From assembly GCA_002298125.1 (NCBI GenBank), contig DBMJ01000001.1:1-64000 (forward strand): a stretch of 64,000 bases of DNA, in the 5' to 3' direction. The notes below the pieces were generated by a model, which ran no database searches, had not been told where the DNA came from, and saw only the letters and a list, made by a program, of their open reading frames with translations. Shown one piece after another: positions 33,273-41,747 of this stretch. Positions within the stretch are counted from its first letter, which is position 1. The number at the start of each line of letters is the position of its first letter. The translations under genes were made by a program, and so were the position numbers. This DNA is from Clostridium sp. UBA701. Its GTDB lineage: Bacteria > Bacillota > Clostridia > Clostridiales > Clostridiaceae.

Positions 33273-34013
33273 TTATATAACCATGCCGCCATCGACCTTT
33301 AGAACCTGACCTGTGATATAATCTGAAGCATTAGATGCTAGAAAGGCTACCACTGAAGCTACATCCTCAGGCTTTCCAAGCCTTTTAAGTGGAATAGATG
33401 AGGTGAGCTCAAGCCTTGCCTTTTCTGGCAGCTTTTCAGTCATATCCGTTTCAATAAAGCCTGGAGCCACGGCATTTACGTTTATTCCTCTGCTGGCAAG
33501 CTCCTTGGCCAGAGATTTAGTAAGTCCAATTACTCCTGCCTTTGAAGCTGCATAATTAGTCTGTCCTGCATTTCCTGTAATGCCTACCACGGAAGAAATA
33601 TTAATTATTTTTCCACATCTTTTTTTAATCATCTCTTTGCCTACCAGCTTCGCCATTATAAAGGTACCCTTTAAATTTACCTGAAGCACCTTGTCAAAGT
33701 CTTCTTCAGACATTCGAATTATGAGATTATCTCTGGTTATACCAGCATTATTTACTAATACATCGATTTTGCCAAGCTCCTTCATAGTGGTATTAACCAC
33801 TTCTTCAGCTTCACTTTGAATACTTACATCTCCTTTTATTACAAGGGCACTGCCACCTAGAGCCTCAATCTCAGCTTTCAGCGCATAAGCCTTTTCACTG
33901 CTACTTATATAATTTATTACCACAGTATAGCCCTCTTTTGAAAGCACAAGCGCAATTGCACGACCTATGCCCTTTGCTGCTCCTGTTACTAATGCAACCT
34001 TCCTCTCTAGCAT
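33273..34013 (-). CDS. fabG: 3-oxoacyl-ACP reductase
   Basis: A 246-residue short-chain dehydrogenase. NADP-binding TGAAKGIGRAIA, NNAGITRDNL, catalytic Ser in ISSVVG and YAASKAGVIGLTK (Tyr-x3-Lys), and GFIETDMTEKLPE are typical FabG motifs. Reduces 3-oxoacyl-ACP. The ATG lies inside the end of fabD (seven-base overlap), implying translational coupling. Confidence 0.96.
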   Translation of the reverse strand: MLERKVALVTGAAKGIGRAIALVLSKEGYTVVINYISSSEKAYALKAEIEALGGSALVIKGDVSIQSEAEEVVNTTMKELGKIDVLVNNAGITRDNLIIRMSEEDFDKVLQVNLKGTFIMAKLVGKEMIKKRCGKIINISSVVGITGNAGQTNYAASKAGVIGLTKSLAKELASRGINVNAVAPGFIETDMTEKLPEKARLELTSSIPLKRLGKPEDVASVVAFLASNASDYITGQVLKVDGGMVI

Positions 34014-34957
34014 GACTTCACCTCATTTTCCTCTATATATTTTAGCACCTTCAAAATTCCATCTTTATTGTCAGTATTTAAAACTACAGCTTTTCTATTT
34101 ATGGATTTTACCAGTGAAGAGAGTACTTTACCTGGCCCTATTTCTACAAAAAGTTCTACACCTTGTGTTATCATCTCTAAAATAGTATCCTTCCACAGTA
34201 CTCTGTTATATACCTGCTTTTTAAGGAGCTCTCTAATATCCTCCTTAGGAGATATCTCACTGGCCTTTAGATTACATATTATTGGAAGCTTAGGGGCTTT
34301 AAAATCAACTCTTTTAAGCTCCTCCATTAGTTTTTCTGCTGCAGGACGCATAAGGGAGGTATGAAAGGGTCCACTTACTAAAAGAGGTACAGCAGCCCTT
34401 GCACCATTCTTTAGAGCTTTTTCACATACCTGCTCTACTGCACTCTTATGCCCTCCTATAACTATTTGAGAAGCACTATTGTAATTTGCCACTTCGCATA
34501 TTCCAGTTGTATCAGCTTCTGCAATACACTGCTCTAGTTGTTCTATGGTAAGCCCTACAACAGCTGCCATAGCACCTACTCCTTGTGGAACAGCTTCCTG
34601 CATAAGCTTTCCTCTCTTTTTCACCAGTGCCACAGCAGTTTTGAAATCTAGTGCATCACCTGCTACTAAGGCACTGTACTCTCCAAGGCTTAAGCCCGCC
34701 ATAATGCTTGGAGCAACTCCCCTTGAAGTTAACACTCTATAGATGGCAGTACTTAGAGTAAGTAAAGCAGGCTGAGTATTTTCTGTTAAATTAAGCTCCT
34801 CTATACTACCATTAAAGCAAAGGTTAGCCATATCATAATGAAGTGACTCCTCTGCTTCATTAAATACCTGCTGTGCCTCTACAAAGCTTTCATATATATC
34901 CCTTCCCATGCCAGGATATTGAGAGCCCTGACCACTAAATAAAAAACCTATCTTCAT
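34007..34957 (-). CDS. fabD: Malonyl-CoA:ACP transacylase
   Basis: A 316-residue acyltransferase. FLFSGQGSQYPGMGRD at the N-terminus, catalytic Ser in AGLSLGEYSALVA, and His in VSGPFHTSLM. Loads malonate onto ACP. ATG has AGGAAA upstream, in the operon after fabK. Confidence 0.96.
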   Translation of the reverse strand: MKIGFLFSGQGSQYPGMGRDIYESFVEAQQVFNEAEESLHYDMANLCFNGSIEELNLTENTQPALLTLSTAIYRVLTSRGVAPSIMAGLSLGEYSALVAGDALDFKTAVALVKKRGKLMQEAVPQGVGAMAAVVGLTIEQLEQCIAEADTTGICEVANYNSASQIVIGGHKSAVEQVCEKALKNGARAAVPLLVSGPFHTSLMRPAAEKLMEELKRVDFKAPKLPIICNLKASEISPKEDIRELLKKQVYNRVLWKDTILEMITQGVELFVEIGPGKVLSSLVKSINRKAVVLNTDNKDGILKVLKYIEENEVKSC

Positions 34958-34986
34958 ATGAAATTTCCTTTCCTGCCAAACTATGC

Positions 34987-35928
34987 TTATCCCTTAATAT
35001 TGCTAAGAGATGCTGTAACCTTATAAAATTCACTTATGATTTCACTTATGATTTCGCTGCAGCATTGTTCACATTTTATAAGTCCTGATATCTGCCCTGC
35101 CATAACGGAGCCATGCTGCACATCTCCTTCTTTAGCAGCCTTAGGCAGCGCTCCTCTTCCAAGTTCTTCTAACTCCTCTAGAGAAGCCCCACTCTTTTCG
35201 AGTAACTCAAACTGTCTGCTGAGCTTATTTTTTAGCACCTGTACGGGATGTCCTGTAGGACGACCTGTAACCACGGTATCTATATCCTTTGATTTTATAA
35301 CTGCAGCCTTATAGTTTTCATGAACTGTACATTCATGGGCAACTAAGAATCTAGTGCCCATCTGTATGCCAGCTGCACCAAGGGCAAAAGCTGCTGCCAT
35401 TCCTCTTCCATCAGCAATTCCACCTGCAGCCAGCACTGGTATGGATACTGCATCAACTACCTGGGGTACTAGCACCATGGTGGTTAGCTTGCCAACGTGT
35501 CCACCTGATTCACAACCTTCAGCAATAACTGCCATAGCTCCACTGTTTTCCATTCTTTTTGCTAGTGCCACAGAAGGAACCACGGGAATAACTGCTATAT
35601 TTGCCTGCTTCCACATCTCCATATACTTACCTGGATTTCCAGCTCCAGTTGTAACTACTGCAACCTTTTCCTCACAGACTATTCTTGCAAGTTCTTCAGC
35701 ATTTGGAGACATTAGCATGATATTTACTCCAAAGGGTTTATTAGTTAGTGCTTTGCACTTTCTTATTTCTTCTCTTACATATTCCGCAGGAGCATTTCCA
35801 CCAGCTATAATGCCAAGTCCTCCTGCTTCTGATACTGCTGCTGCTAAAGTACTTTCTGCAATCCAAGCCATACCTCCCTGAAAAACCGGGTAGGTAATAC
35901 CAAGCATTTTACATATGACATTATCCAT
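34987..35928 (-). CDS. fabK: Enoyl-ACP reductase II, FMN-dependent
   Basis: A 313-residue TIM-barrel flavoenzyme of the nitronate-monooxygenase-like FabK family: YPVFQGGMAWIAESTLAAAVSEAGGLGIIA, ECGSGGHVG-like AEGCESGGHVG, IPVLAAGGIADGRGMAAAFALGA and GVQMGTRF-like GIQMGTRFLVAHE. Reduces trans-2-enoyl-ACP with NAD(P)H and FMN and replaces triclosan-sensitive FabI, which is not present. ATG has GGAGGCAAA upstream, following acpP by 21 bp. Confidence 0.95.
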   Translation of the reverse strand: MDNVICKMLGITYPVFQGGMAWIAESTLAAAVSEAGGLGIIAGGNAPAEYVREEIRKCKALTNKPFGVNIMLMSPNAEELARIVCEEKVAVVTTGAGNPGKYMEMWKQANIAVIPVVPSVALAKRMENSGAMAVIAEGCESGGHVGKLTTMVLVPQVVDAVSIPVLAAGGIADGRGMAAAFALGAAGIQMGTRFLVAHECTVHENYKAAVIKSKDIDTVVTGRPTGHPVQVLKNKLSRQFELLEKSGASLEELEELGRGALPKAAKEGDVQHGSVMAGQISGLIKCEQCCSEIISEIISEFYKVTASLSNIKG

Positions 35929-35949
35929 TATATTTGCCTCCGGATTAAA

Positions 35950-36171
35950 TTACATTTTTTCGTTGATGTATTTTACTGCGTCTTCAACAGTTTTAATCTG
36001 CTCTGCATCCTCTATTTTTACATTAAATTCTTCCTCAAGCTCGATAATTATCTGGAAAAGATCTAAGGAATCCACTCCAAGGTCCTCTATAAAGGATGTA
36101 TTTAGTGTTATGCTCTCAGGCTCTACTCCTAACTGTTCTACAATTACCTTCTTAATTTTTTCAAATACCAT
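35950..36171 (-). CDS. acpP: Acyl carrier protein
   Basis: A 73-residue acidic four-helix protein with the phosphopantetheine-attachment Ser in LGVDSLDLFQ. Carries growing acyl chains. Location between fabH and fabK is typical of FabT-controlled operons. Good AGGAGGAAG site. Confidence 0.96.
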   Translation of the reverse strand: MVFEKIKKVIVEQLGVEPESITLNTSFIEDLGVDSLDLFQIIIELEEEFNVKIEDAEQIKTVEDAVKYINEKM

Positions 36172-36208
36172 TTTTTCTTCCTCCTAAATATTAAAATTAT
36201 TATTTAAA

Positions 36209-37192
36209 TTATATTTCCCATTGAATCAAGGCAGCACCCCAGGTAAGTCCTCCCCCAAAGCCTGCAAGTAGTATTTTATCACCCTTGTTTAAAAGGTGTT
36301 TTCTATTCATTTCATCCAGGGCAAGAGCAATGCTTGCAGCCGAAGTATTACCATGCTTGCCAATGTTTAGATAAAATTTATCCATGCTAAGCTTAAGTCT
36401 TTTTGCTGCTCCCTCCACAATTCTTAAATTTGCCTGATGAGGAACAATGTATTTAATATCCTCCAGGGTTAACTTGCTCTCACCAAGAATCTTCTCTATG
36501 CTGTAGGGCAGTATACTAACTGCAAATTTGAAAACCTCTCTGCCATCCATGTAGATGTGTTGTTTTTCATCTTTTCCTTCTATAAAGAGATTTTCCATTT
36601 CAAAGTTACCAGTATTGATATAGTTCATACCAGTGATGCCGTCTGTGCCAAGATAGGTATTAAGAATCCCCCCCTGTTCACAGCTTTCTAATACAGCTGC
36701 GCCAGCTCCGTCTCCAAAAAGCACACAGGTAGACCTGTCCTCCCAATTAACCAGTCGTGAAAGCACCTCTGTGCCTATAACTAGTGCATTGCTGTAGCCT
36801 CCACTTATAATAAATCTTCTAGCAGTGTCTAGAGCAAACAAGAATCCACTACAGGCTGCACTAATATCAAAGGCCACAGCCTTACTTGCTCCAAGAGCAT
36901 TTTGAATTCTACAGGCATTTGATGGAGTAAAACTATCTGGTGAGGAGGTTGCCACTATAATTAGCTCAATGTCCTTAGGGCTTATCTTGCAGTTCTTTAA
37001 TGCTACCTCTGCTGCCTTGGCTCCCAGTGTTGAACCATTTTCTCCGCAAGAAATTCTCCTGCTTGAGATACCTGTACGGCTTTTAATCCATTCATCTGTG
37101 GTGTCTACTATTTGGGAAAGCTCCTCATTGCTAAGCTCTCTTTCTGGAAGGTAGCTTCCTGTAGCAATAATCCTTACATTATTCATCTTCAA
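36209..37192 (-). CDS. fabH: 3-oxoacyl-ACP synthase III
   Basis: A 327-residue initiating condensing enzyme. Catalytic Cys in ISAACSGFLFALDTA, His in VPHQANLRI and Asn in GKHGNTSAASIAL. Condenses acetyl-CoA (or a branched starter) with malonyl-ACP. The best-spaced start is TTG at 37192, five bases behind AAGGAG, overlapping the fabT stop; an ATG two codons on is also possible but sits 11 bases from that site. Confidence 0.95.
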   Translation of the reverse strand: MKMNNVRIIATGSYLPERELSNEELSQIVDTTDEWIKSRTGISSRRISCGENGSTLGAKAAEVALKNCKISPKDIELIIVATSSPDSFTPSNACRIQNALGASKAVAFDISAACSGFLFALDTARRFIISGGYSNALVIGTEVLSRLVNWEDRSTCVLFGDGAGAAVLESCEQGGILNTYLGTDGITGMNYINTGNFEMENLFIEGKDEKQHIYMDGREVFKFAVSILPYSIEKILGESKLTLEDIKYIVPHQANLRIVEGAAKRLKLSMDKFYLNIGKHGNTSAASIALALDEMNRKHLLNKGDKILLAGFGGGLTWGAALIQWEI

Positions 37193-37659
37193 TCACTCTC
37201 CTTTTCAAGAAGAGCATACTTTTCCTTGAAATAGGCATTTACCTTGGTCAGTGCATTTAAGAGAATGAGTTCCTCATCATCTTGAAGACCTGATACAGAG
37301 TTTTTAACCATGTCACTGTGAAACTTTTCATGAACTCTGTAGAGGAGCTTACCTCTTTTAGTTAGCTTTAGTCTTACCACTCTTCTATCCTCTTCAGACC
37401 TAACCCTATCTACATAGCCCTTTTTCACCAGGTTATTAACTGCTATGGTGAGGGTTCCTGTAGTGACTCTAAGTACTCTTGCCACTTCTGTAGTGGTACG
37501 CTCCTCGTACATACCTACTGCTTCTACCGTATGCATCTCAGTAATGGACACATCTTTAAAATTACCGCTTTTCAAACTATTCTGCTCGATCTGTAGTATG
37601 TCATTAAAGATTTCCACCAATAGCTGGTTTATTTTTATAACATTTTCACTCAAATTCAT
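37189..37659 (-). CDS. fabT: MarR-family fatty-acid regulator FabT
   Basis: A 156-residue winged-helix protein: EMHTVEAVGMYEERTTTEVAR, VTTGTLTIAVNNLVKKGYV (recognition helix) and RSEEDRRVVRLKLTKRG (wing). FabT represses fab genes when bound to acyl-ACP. The ATG at 37659 is chosen; an upstream in-frame ATG at 37698 would place 13 codons inside two FabT boxes and has no role there. First gene of the operon it controls. Confidence 0.9.
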   Translation of the reverse strand: MNLSENVIKINQLLVEIFNDILQIEQNSLKSGNFKDVSITEMHTVEAVGMYEERTTTEVARVLRVTTGTLTIAVNNLVKKGYVDRVRSEEDRRVVRLKLTKRGKLLYRVHEKFHSDMVKNSVSGLQDDEELILLNALTKVNAYFKEKYALLEKESD

Positions 37660-37670
37660 CACTCCATTAC

Positions 37671-37791
37671 TTTGATATTCAAATAGTTTGATATTCAAAG
37701 TATATTAAAATGTCTTTTTCTCGTCAATGAGATTTATGACCAAAATCCCTGATATTTATGTCCTTTTCTTACATATAGTTTGATTATCAAA
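37671..37791 (-). promoter_or_regulatory. fab operon promoter with three FabT boxes
   Basis: Minus-strand TTGACG (37722-37727), 17-bp spacer, TATACT (37699-37704). Two TTTGATATTCAAA boxes (37671-37683 and 37687-37699) cover the transcription start, and a third, TTTGATTATCAAA (37779-37791), lies about 50 bp upstream of the -35. They match the known FabT operator, so the operon is autoregulated. Confidence 0.92.
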
Positions 37792-37950
37792 GCTTTTCAC
37801 TTTTTCTTATATTTTCTTTGGATAATAATTCTTACAAAGACTATTCCTGCAAAAAATAGATCTGCATGGCCAGCATACAGATCCTTTAATTTCACCTTTA
37901 ATAATATTATGTTATATGTGTCAGGTTATTATTCTTTTTCTCTTATTACT

Positions 37951-38676
37951 CTACTTTACTTCGTATATTATACCATCATAGAACACCTTGCTTGGATGCC
38001 TAAAGTTACTATATATCTGAATAGTAGTGCCTTTTTTTGCTGGGACCTCCATAGGCAGCTCAAGCTTCAGCTTAAAATTACCTGACCTTATGGTAAGCTC
38101 AGTGCTGTGAAGATGGTGCCTCCCTCCAAGGTCAGCTAAATCTCCTCCTAAAAGCATTGTACTTTGAACTCCAGCACTCTCTATTTGAATTTTAGGATAG
38201 TCCGTAACCACTGCATATAGAGGTATCTCTCCCTCTAATTTTTCTTCCATAATATAGGAAAGTTCCTCCTCTATCATAAGGGCATTGTCCACTACCTTTG
38301 TATTATCAATGTCTAGTAATATATACCCACTAATATCCTTAACTATCTTATAGTTTAAAAGTGTCTCTATGTCTGGTGGATTTTTAAGCAGCAGGTACTT
38401 AAGAAAATCTCTTTGGGGCTTATCCTTAAATTCTGGAAATTTTTCCTTAAGCAAGGTATGCTGAACTTCTCTCCACTTCTCCTCCTGAACTTTTCCAAGA
38501 AGATTAGTACATCCATAAACTCCTGCAAGATAATCCTTAATACAGTTTAGCCTCTCCTCACTTTCTATTACTGTTTCTTCAGAAAGTGCCACCTTAAATA
38601 CATTTGTATACCTAGAATGACTTTCCTTTATGTATCCCAAGTGCTTTCCATTTTTGTCCACTACATTAAAAGGCAT
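37951..38676 (-). CDS. Hypothetical protein, 241 aa
   Basis: A soluble protein with no signal peptide or membrane segment. It starts MPFNVVDKNGKHLGYI, has a charged middle section rich in Glu/Lys, then a Gly/Asp-rich part (MLLGGDLADLGGRHHL) and ends in predicted beta strands. I do not recognise a family and do not infer a function. It has a purine-rich site (GAGGGAAATA) before the ATG and sits alone between the fab promoter and the DUF3842 gene; there is no clear terminator between it and the fab promoter region. Confidence 0.7.
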   Translation of the reverse strand: MPFNVVDKNGKHLGYIKESHSRYTNVFKVALSEETVIESEERLNCIKDYLAGVYGCTNLLGKVQEEKWREVQHTLLKEKFPEFKDKPQRDFLKYLLLKNPPDIETLLNYKIVKDISGYILLDIDNTKVVDNALMIEEELSYIMEEKLEGEIPLYAVVTDYPKIQIESAGVQSTMLLGGDLADLGGRHHLHSTELTIRSGNFKLKLELPMEVPAKKGTTIQIYSNFRHPSKVFYDGIIYEVK

Positions 38677-38914
38677 ATTATTTCCCTCCTCTACCCTTAT
38701 CTTTATTTGTTTATGCTAAGGAAATCTCCTTAGGCTATTATTTTTAAACTCCATTCAGGTGTCCTTTACCATTACATAATATTTCTACATAGGTTACTAC
38801 TTTCCTTCTATTATCTCATACGGATTTTTCAAGGAAAAGTTCAGTCCATGCTTTACACCACAGTTAAAATGTTGCAAAATATAATATGAAGCTTATTTGT
38901 AGGAGGAATTTGTC

Positions 38915-39346
38915 ATGGTTATTGCAGTTATAGATGGCCAGGGAGCAGGACTGGGACAAACCGTTATTAAAAGGATACGAAAAGAATTGAGTAATAACGT
39001 ACTGATTATAGCTTTAGGTACCAATGACACCGCTGCACAAAATATGCTACGAGCTGGTGCTAATAAAGCTTACTCTGGTGAAAAAGAGCTCTGTAATTTT
39101 TGTAGAAGTCACGCTGTAGATGCGCTTGTGGGACCCATTGGTATAATTTGCAGTGGAGGTATTATGGGAGAGATAACTACCCCAATAGGGCAAGCTGTCT
39201 TTGAAATGAACTGTGTAAAATATCTTATTCCACTAAAAAAACACGGCATATATATTCCAGGAACACGAAATATGGAAATAAGAGAATTCCTAGAGGAAAT
39301 TGTGACAGAGTTAAAGGAACAGTATAAGATAATAATAAAAAAGTAG
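38915..39346 (+). CDS. DUF3842-family protein
   Basis: A 143-residue soluble protein beginning VIAVIDGQGAGLG, a Gly-rich Rossmann-like loop, with a conserved middle GPIGIICSGGIMGEITTPIG. This matches the clostridial DUF3842 family, which has no known function; the fold looks nucleotide-binding. ATG has GGAGGAATT upstream. Monocistronic with a strong downstream hairpin. Confidence 0.85.
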   Translation: MVIAVIDGQGAGLGQTVIKRIRKELSNNVLIIALGTNDTAAQNMLRAGANKAYSGEKELCNFCRSHAVDALVGPIGIICSGGIMGEITTPIGQAVFEMNCVKYLIPLKKHGIYIPGTRNMEIREFLEEIVTELKEQYKIIIKK

Positions 39347-39370
39347 GCAGAGTATAAATACTCTGCCTAC
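39343..39370. terminator. Hairpin after the DUF3842 gene
   Basis: Perfect 12-bp stem GTAGGCAGAGTA / TACTCTGCCTAC with a TAAA loop. The long homopolymer flank is A-rich on the left, so the classical T-run is on the minus strand, although only the plus-strand gene is adjacent. Confidence 0.65.
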
Positions 39371-39792
39371 TAGCAACTATGGTTTATTATGGGGTAAAAC
39401 ATAGTAGCGCCCAAATTGATTTTTTAATAATGTTTATTATAGCACCTTGAAATGCTTTTGCAATATTTAATGTAAAAAAAGATTCAATGTAAATAATTCC
39501 ATTATTAAAATGCGTTTCCTTGTTATTTCTTTGTCAATTTATTTATTCGACATTTAGGTGGATAATCCTCTTTAAATAAAGAATAATTATATTATTTCTT
39601 TTAATTACACTGTTTTCTATAAACTACTTGTCATACCTCTCTTTATATCTAGCCTAAATCTGCCTTATTTTCTGGTTACAAAAATATCAATGTTAGCTAA
39701 TGGTTATGTCTATATAATTTATTTTATTCATTAACTAAATGTAAATTTTTTCTCAAACTTCCATGTAAACGGTTAATTGAGTTTATTCTATT
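39371..39792. other. Non-coding AT-rich stretch
   Basis: About 420 bp without a credible gene on either strand: all frames are short and lack ribosome sites. No tRNA, riboswitch or repeat was recognised. Confidence 0.5.
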
Positions 39793-39820
39793 TTGTAATA
39801 CACAATATTTTTGGTATAAT
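39793..39820 (+). promoter_or_regulatory. Promoter of the HAD phosphatase gene
   Basis: TTGTAA (39793-39798), 16-bp spacer, TATAAT (39815-39820), about 35 bp before the start codon. Confidence 0.6.
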
Positions 39821-39854
39821 TCTATGTGGATAATATAATAAGGAAGGTAATGAT

Positions 39855-40667
39855 ATGTATAAGCTAGTAGCAGTAGATATGGATGGAACACTTTTAAATG
39901 ATGAAAAACATATATCCTCCGAAAATTTAAAGGCCATTAAGAATGCCAGATCCTTGGGAGTAAAGGTAGTCCTTGCTTCAGGGCGTCCAGTTGAAGGACT
40001 TAGTAAATATATAGATAAGCTTGGCTTAAATACAGAGGAGGACTTTGTAATAGCCTATAATGGCGCTCTTATTCAAAATATAGGAACAGGTGAGATAATT
40101 TCTAAGGACTATATGACTATAGAGGATTTGCAATACCTTTTCCATTTAAGCAGAGAATTAGAGGTAAATATTCATTTTTTAAATGGAGAAAAGTGTATTA
40201 CCCATAAGATGAACAAGTACTCTAACCTAGAGGCTACCATGAATGGTATACCAGTGGTGGAACAGGATTTTAACACTATTAGTCCAGATAATACTATAGT
40301 AAAGGTGATGTTCATAGATGAGCCCAAGATTCTAGATAGAGTAGTGAAAAATCTTCCAAAGGATATTTATGAGAAGTATTCCATACTTAGAAGTGAGCCC
40401 TTTTATTTAGAATTTTTAAACAAAACTGTTACAAAGGGCTATGGTGTAGAACAGCTTGCAAAGGTACTCAATATTTCAAGAGAGGACATCATATGCATTG
40501 GAGATGCTGGTAACGATTTGCATATGATAGAATATGCAGGTCTTGGAGTTGCTATGGGCAATGCTTTTCCAGAGCTAAAGGAAATTGCAGACTACGTAAC
40601 TAAAACTAATGAGGAGCATGGTGTAGCACATGTTATTGAAAAGTTTATCTTAAATAAAGCCTGCTAA
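39855..40667 (+). CDS. Cof-type HAD-IIB sugar phosphatase
   Basis: A 270-residue HAD-superfamily hydrolase. Motif I VAVDMDGTLLNDE (catalytic Asp pair), motif II ASGRP, a C2B cap (about residues 85-190), the motif III lysine (NKTVTKG) and motif IV CIGDAGNDLHMIEYAG. Members remove phosphate from sugar phosphates, FMN or nucleotides; the substrate of this copy is not clear. ATG has AAGGAAGG upstream. It is followed by a hairpin terminator and has no operon partner. Confidence 0.92.
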   Translation: MYKLVAVDMDGTLLNDEKHISSENLKAIKNARSLGVKVVLASGRPVEGLSKYIDKLGLNTEEDFVIAYNGALIQNIGTGEIISKDYMTIEDLQYLFHLSRELEVNIHFLNGEKCITHKMNKYSNLEATMNGIPVVEQDFNTISPDNTIVKVMFIDEPKILDRVVKNLPKDIYEKYSILRSEPFYLEFLNKTVTKGYGVEQLAKVLNISREDIICIGDAGNDLHMIEYAGLGVAMGNAFPELKEIADYVTKTNEEHGVAHVIEKFILNKAC

Positions 40668-40674
40668 TAAAATT

Positions 40675-40701
40675 AGCTGCCGATAATTGTAATCGGCAGC
40701 T
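40675..40701. terminator. Terminator after the HAD phosphatase gene
   Basis: Perfect 10-bp stem AGCTGCCGAT / ATCGGCAGCT with a seven-base loop and TTTTATATTT tail; may also serve the converging gene. Confidence 0.85.
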
Positions 40702-40745
40702 TTTATATTTCTCTTATCTCATAAAACCCCATAAGCTATTCATGA

Positions 40746-41687
40746 TTATCCGTTTTTAGTACCCAGCATGCTGAGCATTTCCTGTCTTTCCTGTGTAAAT
40801 CTATTGTATACCGCTTGCCTTACCTGCACAGAGCTGCTTCTAAAATAAGTATCTACCTTTTGCCTCTCAGTGTACAAATCATTTATTATGTCTCTATCGT
40901 TATTTTTAAGGTTCAGCTTAGAAAATATGGAAAGAGCTCCTCCCACTCCATGCTGCACCACTGTTGACCAAAGACTTTCCTTAAGGGCAGTACTCCTTTT
41001 ACTTACATCAAAGCCATATTGTGAGTTTAGTACCTGTGCAGCCTTATCATAATAGGCCTGCTTTGTATAATCCTGCTGAGCCTTTAGAAAGTTAGTTCTA
41101 TCAAGTCTAGCAATAGTAGTCCATGCTGCATCAAAATTAGCACCATAGGCATTGTTATCCTTGGCCTTGGCTTCTGAAAGTCTGTTGTAATAGTCTCCAT
41201 AATTTACTCTTAACCAATCAATAAAGGAATTAAGTGACCCGGTTTTTGAAGATAACTGCCAAGCTCCATAGGACTTTCCACCGTAATCTCCATTTATATT
41301 ACTAATGGAGCCCGGATCAGAATTGGATTCGTATTTTGAAGCTACGGCTCCTAACCCATTTTTACCGCTATAAGTACTGCTGTTATATCCCTGAAGAGAA
41401 CTTACACTCCTCATATTCGAGTTTAAAAGACTCATAAGCCCTAATTCATCCTCACCGTCAGTAGCATCTTTATTTGAAAGGGCTGTACTTAAAAGATCTG
41501 ACATCATAGGGTCTGCCATGCTGTCTAGCATTTGCTTTAATACCACTTGAAAGGAAAAATCCTGCAGGAGTTTATCCTGATTTATAGGCTTTAGCTCACC
41601 TGTGTCAGTATCTGCATTACTCTTCTTTATTTGTGATAGATAGGATTTCATAAATATATTATTTATATCATTTGCAGATATTCCCAT
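40746..41687 (-). CDS. Lysozyme-like protein with FlgJ-like N-terminus
   Basis: A 313-residue protein in two parts. Residues about 40-75 (FQVVLKQMLDSMADPMMSD) resemble the rod/FlgJ N-terminal segment. Residues about 110-280 match the peptidoglycan-hydrolase-like domain often found in phage tail-tape and VgrG-associated proteins: VASKYESNSDPGSI, GDYGGKSYGAWQLSS, LKESLWSTVVQHGVGG, INDLYTERQKV. No signal peptide is seen, so it may be exported by the flagellar apparatus or be phage-derived. The start is the second ATG, correctly spaced from GGAGAG. No flagellar or phage genes are nearby. Confidence 0.65.
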   Translation of the reverse strand: MGISANDINNIFMKSYLSQIKKSNADTDTGELKPINQDKLLQDFSFQVVLKQMLDSMADPMMSDLLSTALSNKDATDGEDELGLMSLLNSNMRSVSSLQGYNSSTYSGKNGLGAVASKYESNSDPGSISNINGDYGGKSYGAWQLSSKTGSLNSFIDWLRVNYGDYYNRLSEAKAKDNNAYGANFDAAWTTIARLDRTNFLKAQQDYTKQAYYDKAAQVLNSQYGFDVSKRSTALKESLWSTVVQHGVGGALSIFSKLNLKNNDRDIINDLYTERQKVDTYFRSSSVQVRQAVYNRFTQERQEMLSMLGTKNG

Positions 41688-41747
41688 TATCATCTCTCCA
41701 TTATAAATTATATTTCATCTTTATTTTCGTGATAAATTAATATAACT

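Noticed and set aside
35354..35881. 175-codon open frame opposite fabK, and similar frames opposite fabD, accD and the NCS2 permease
   Set aside because: They are antisense shadows of strongly conserved genes, with no ribosome sites and biased Ala/Ser/Pro/Ile composition.
37780..38085. 101-codon plus-strand frame near the third FabT box
   Set aside because: Antisense to the 241-aa gene and the leader region, no ribosome site, low-complexity aromatic content.
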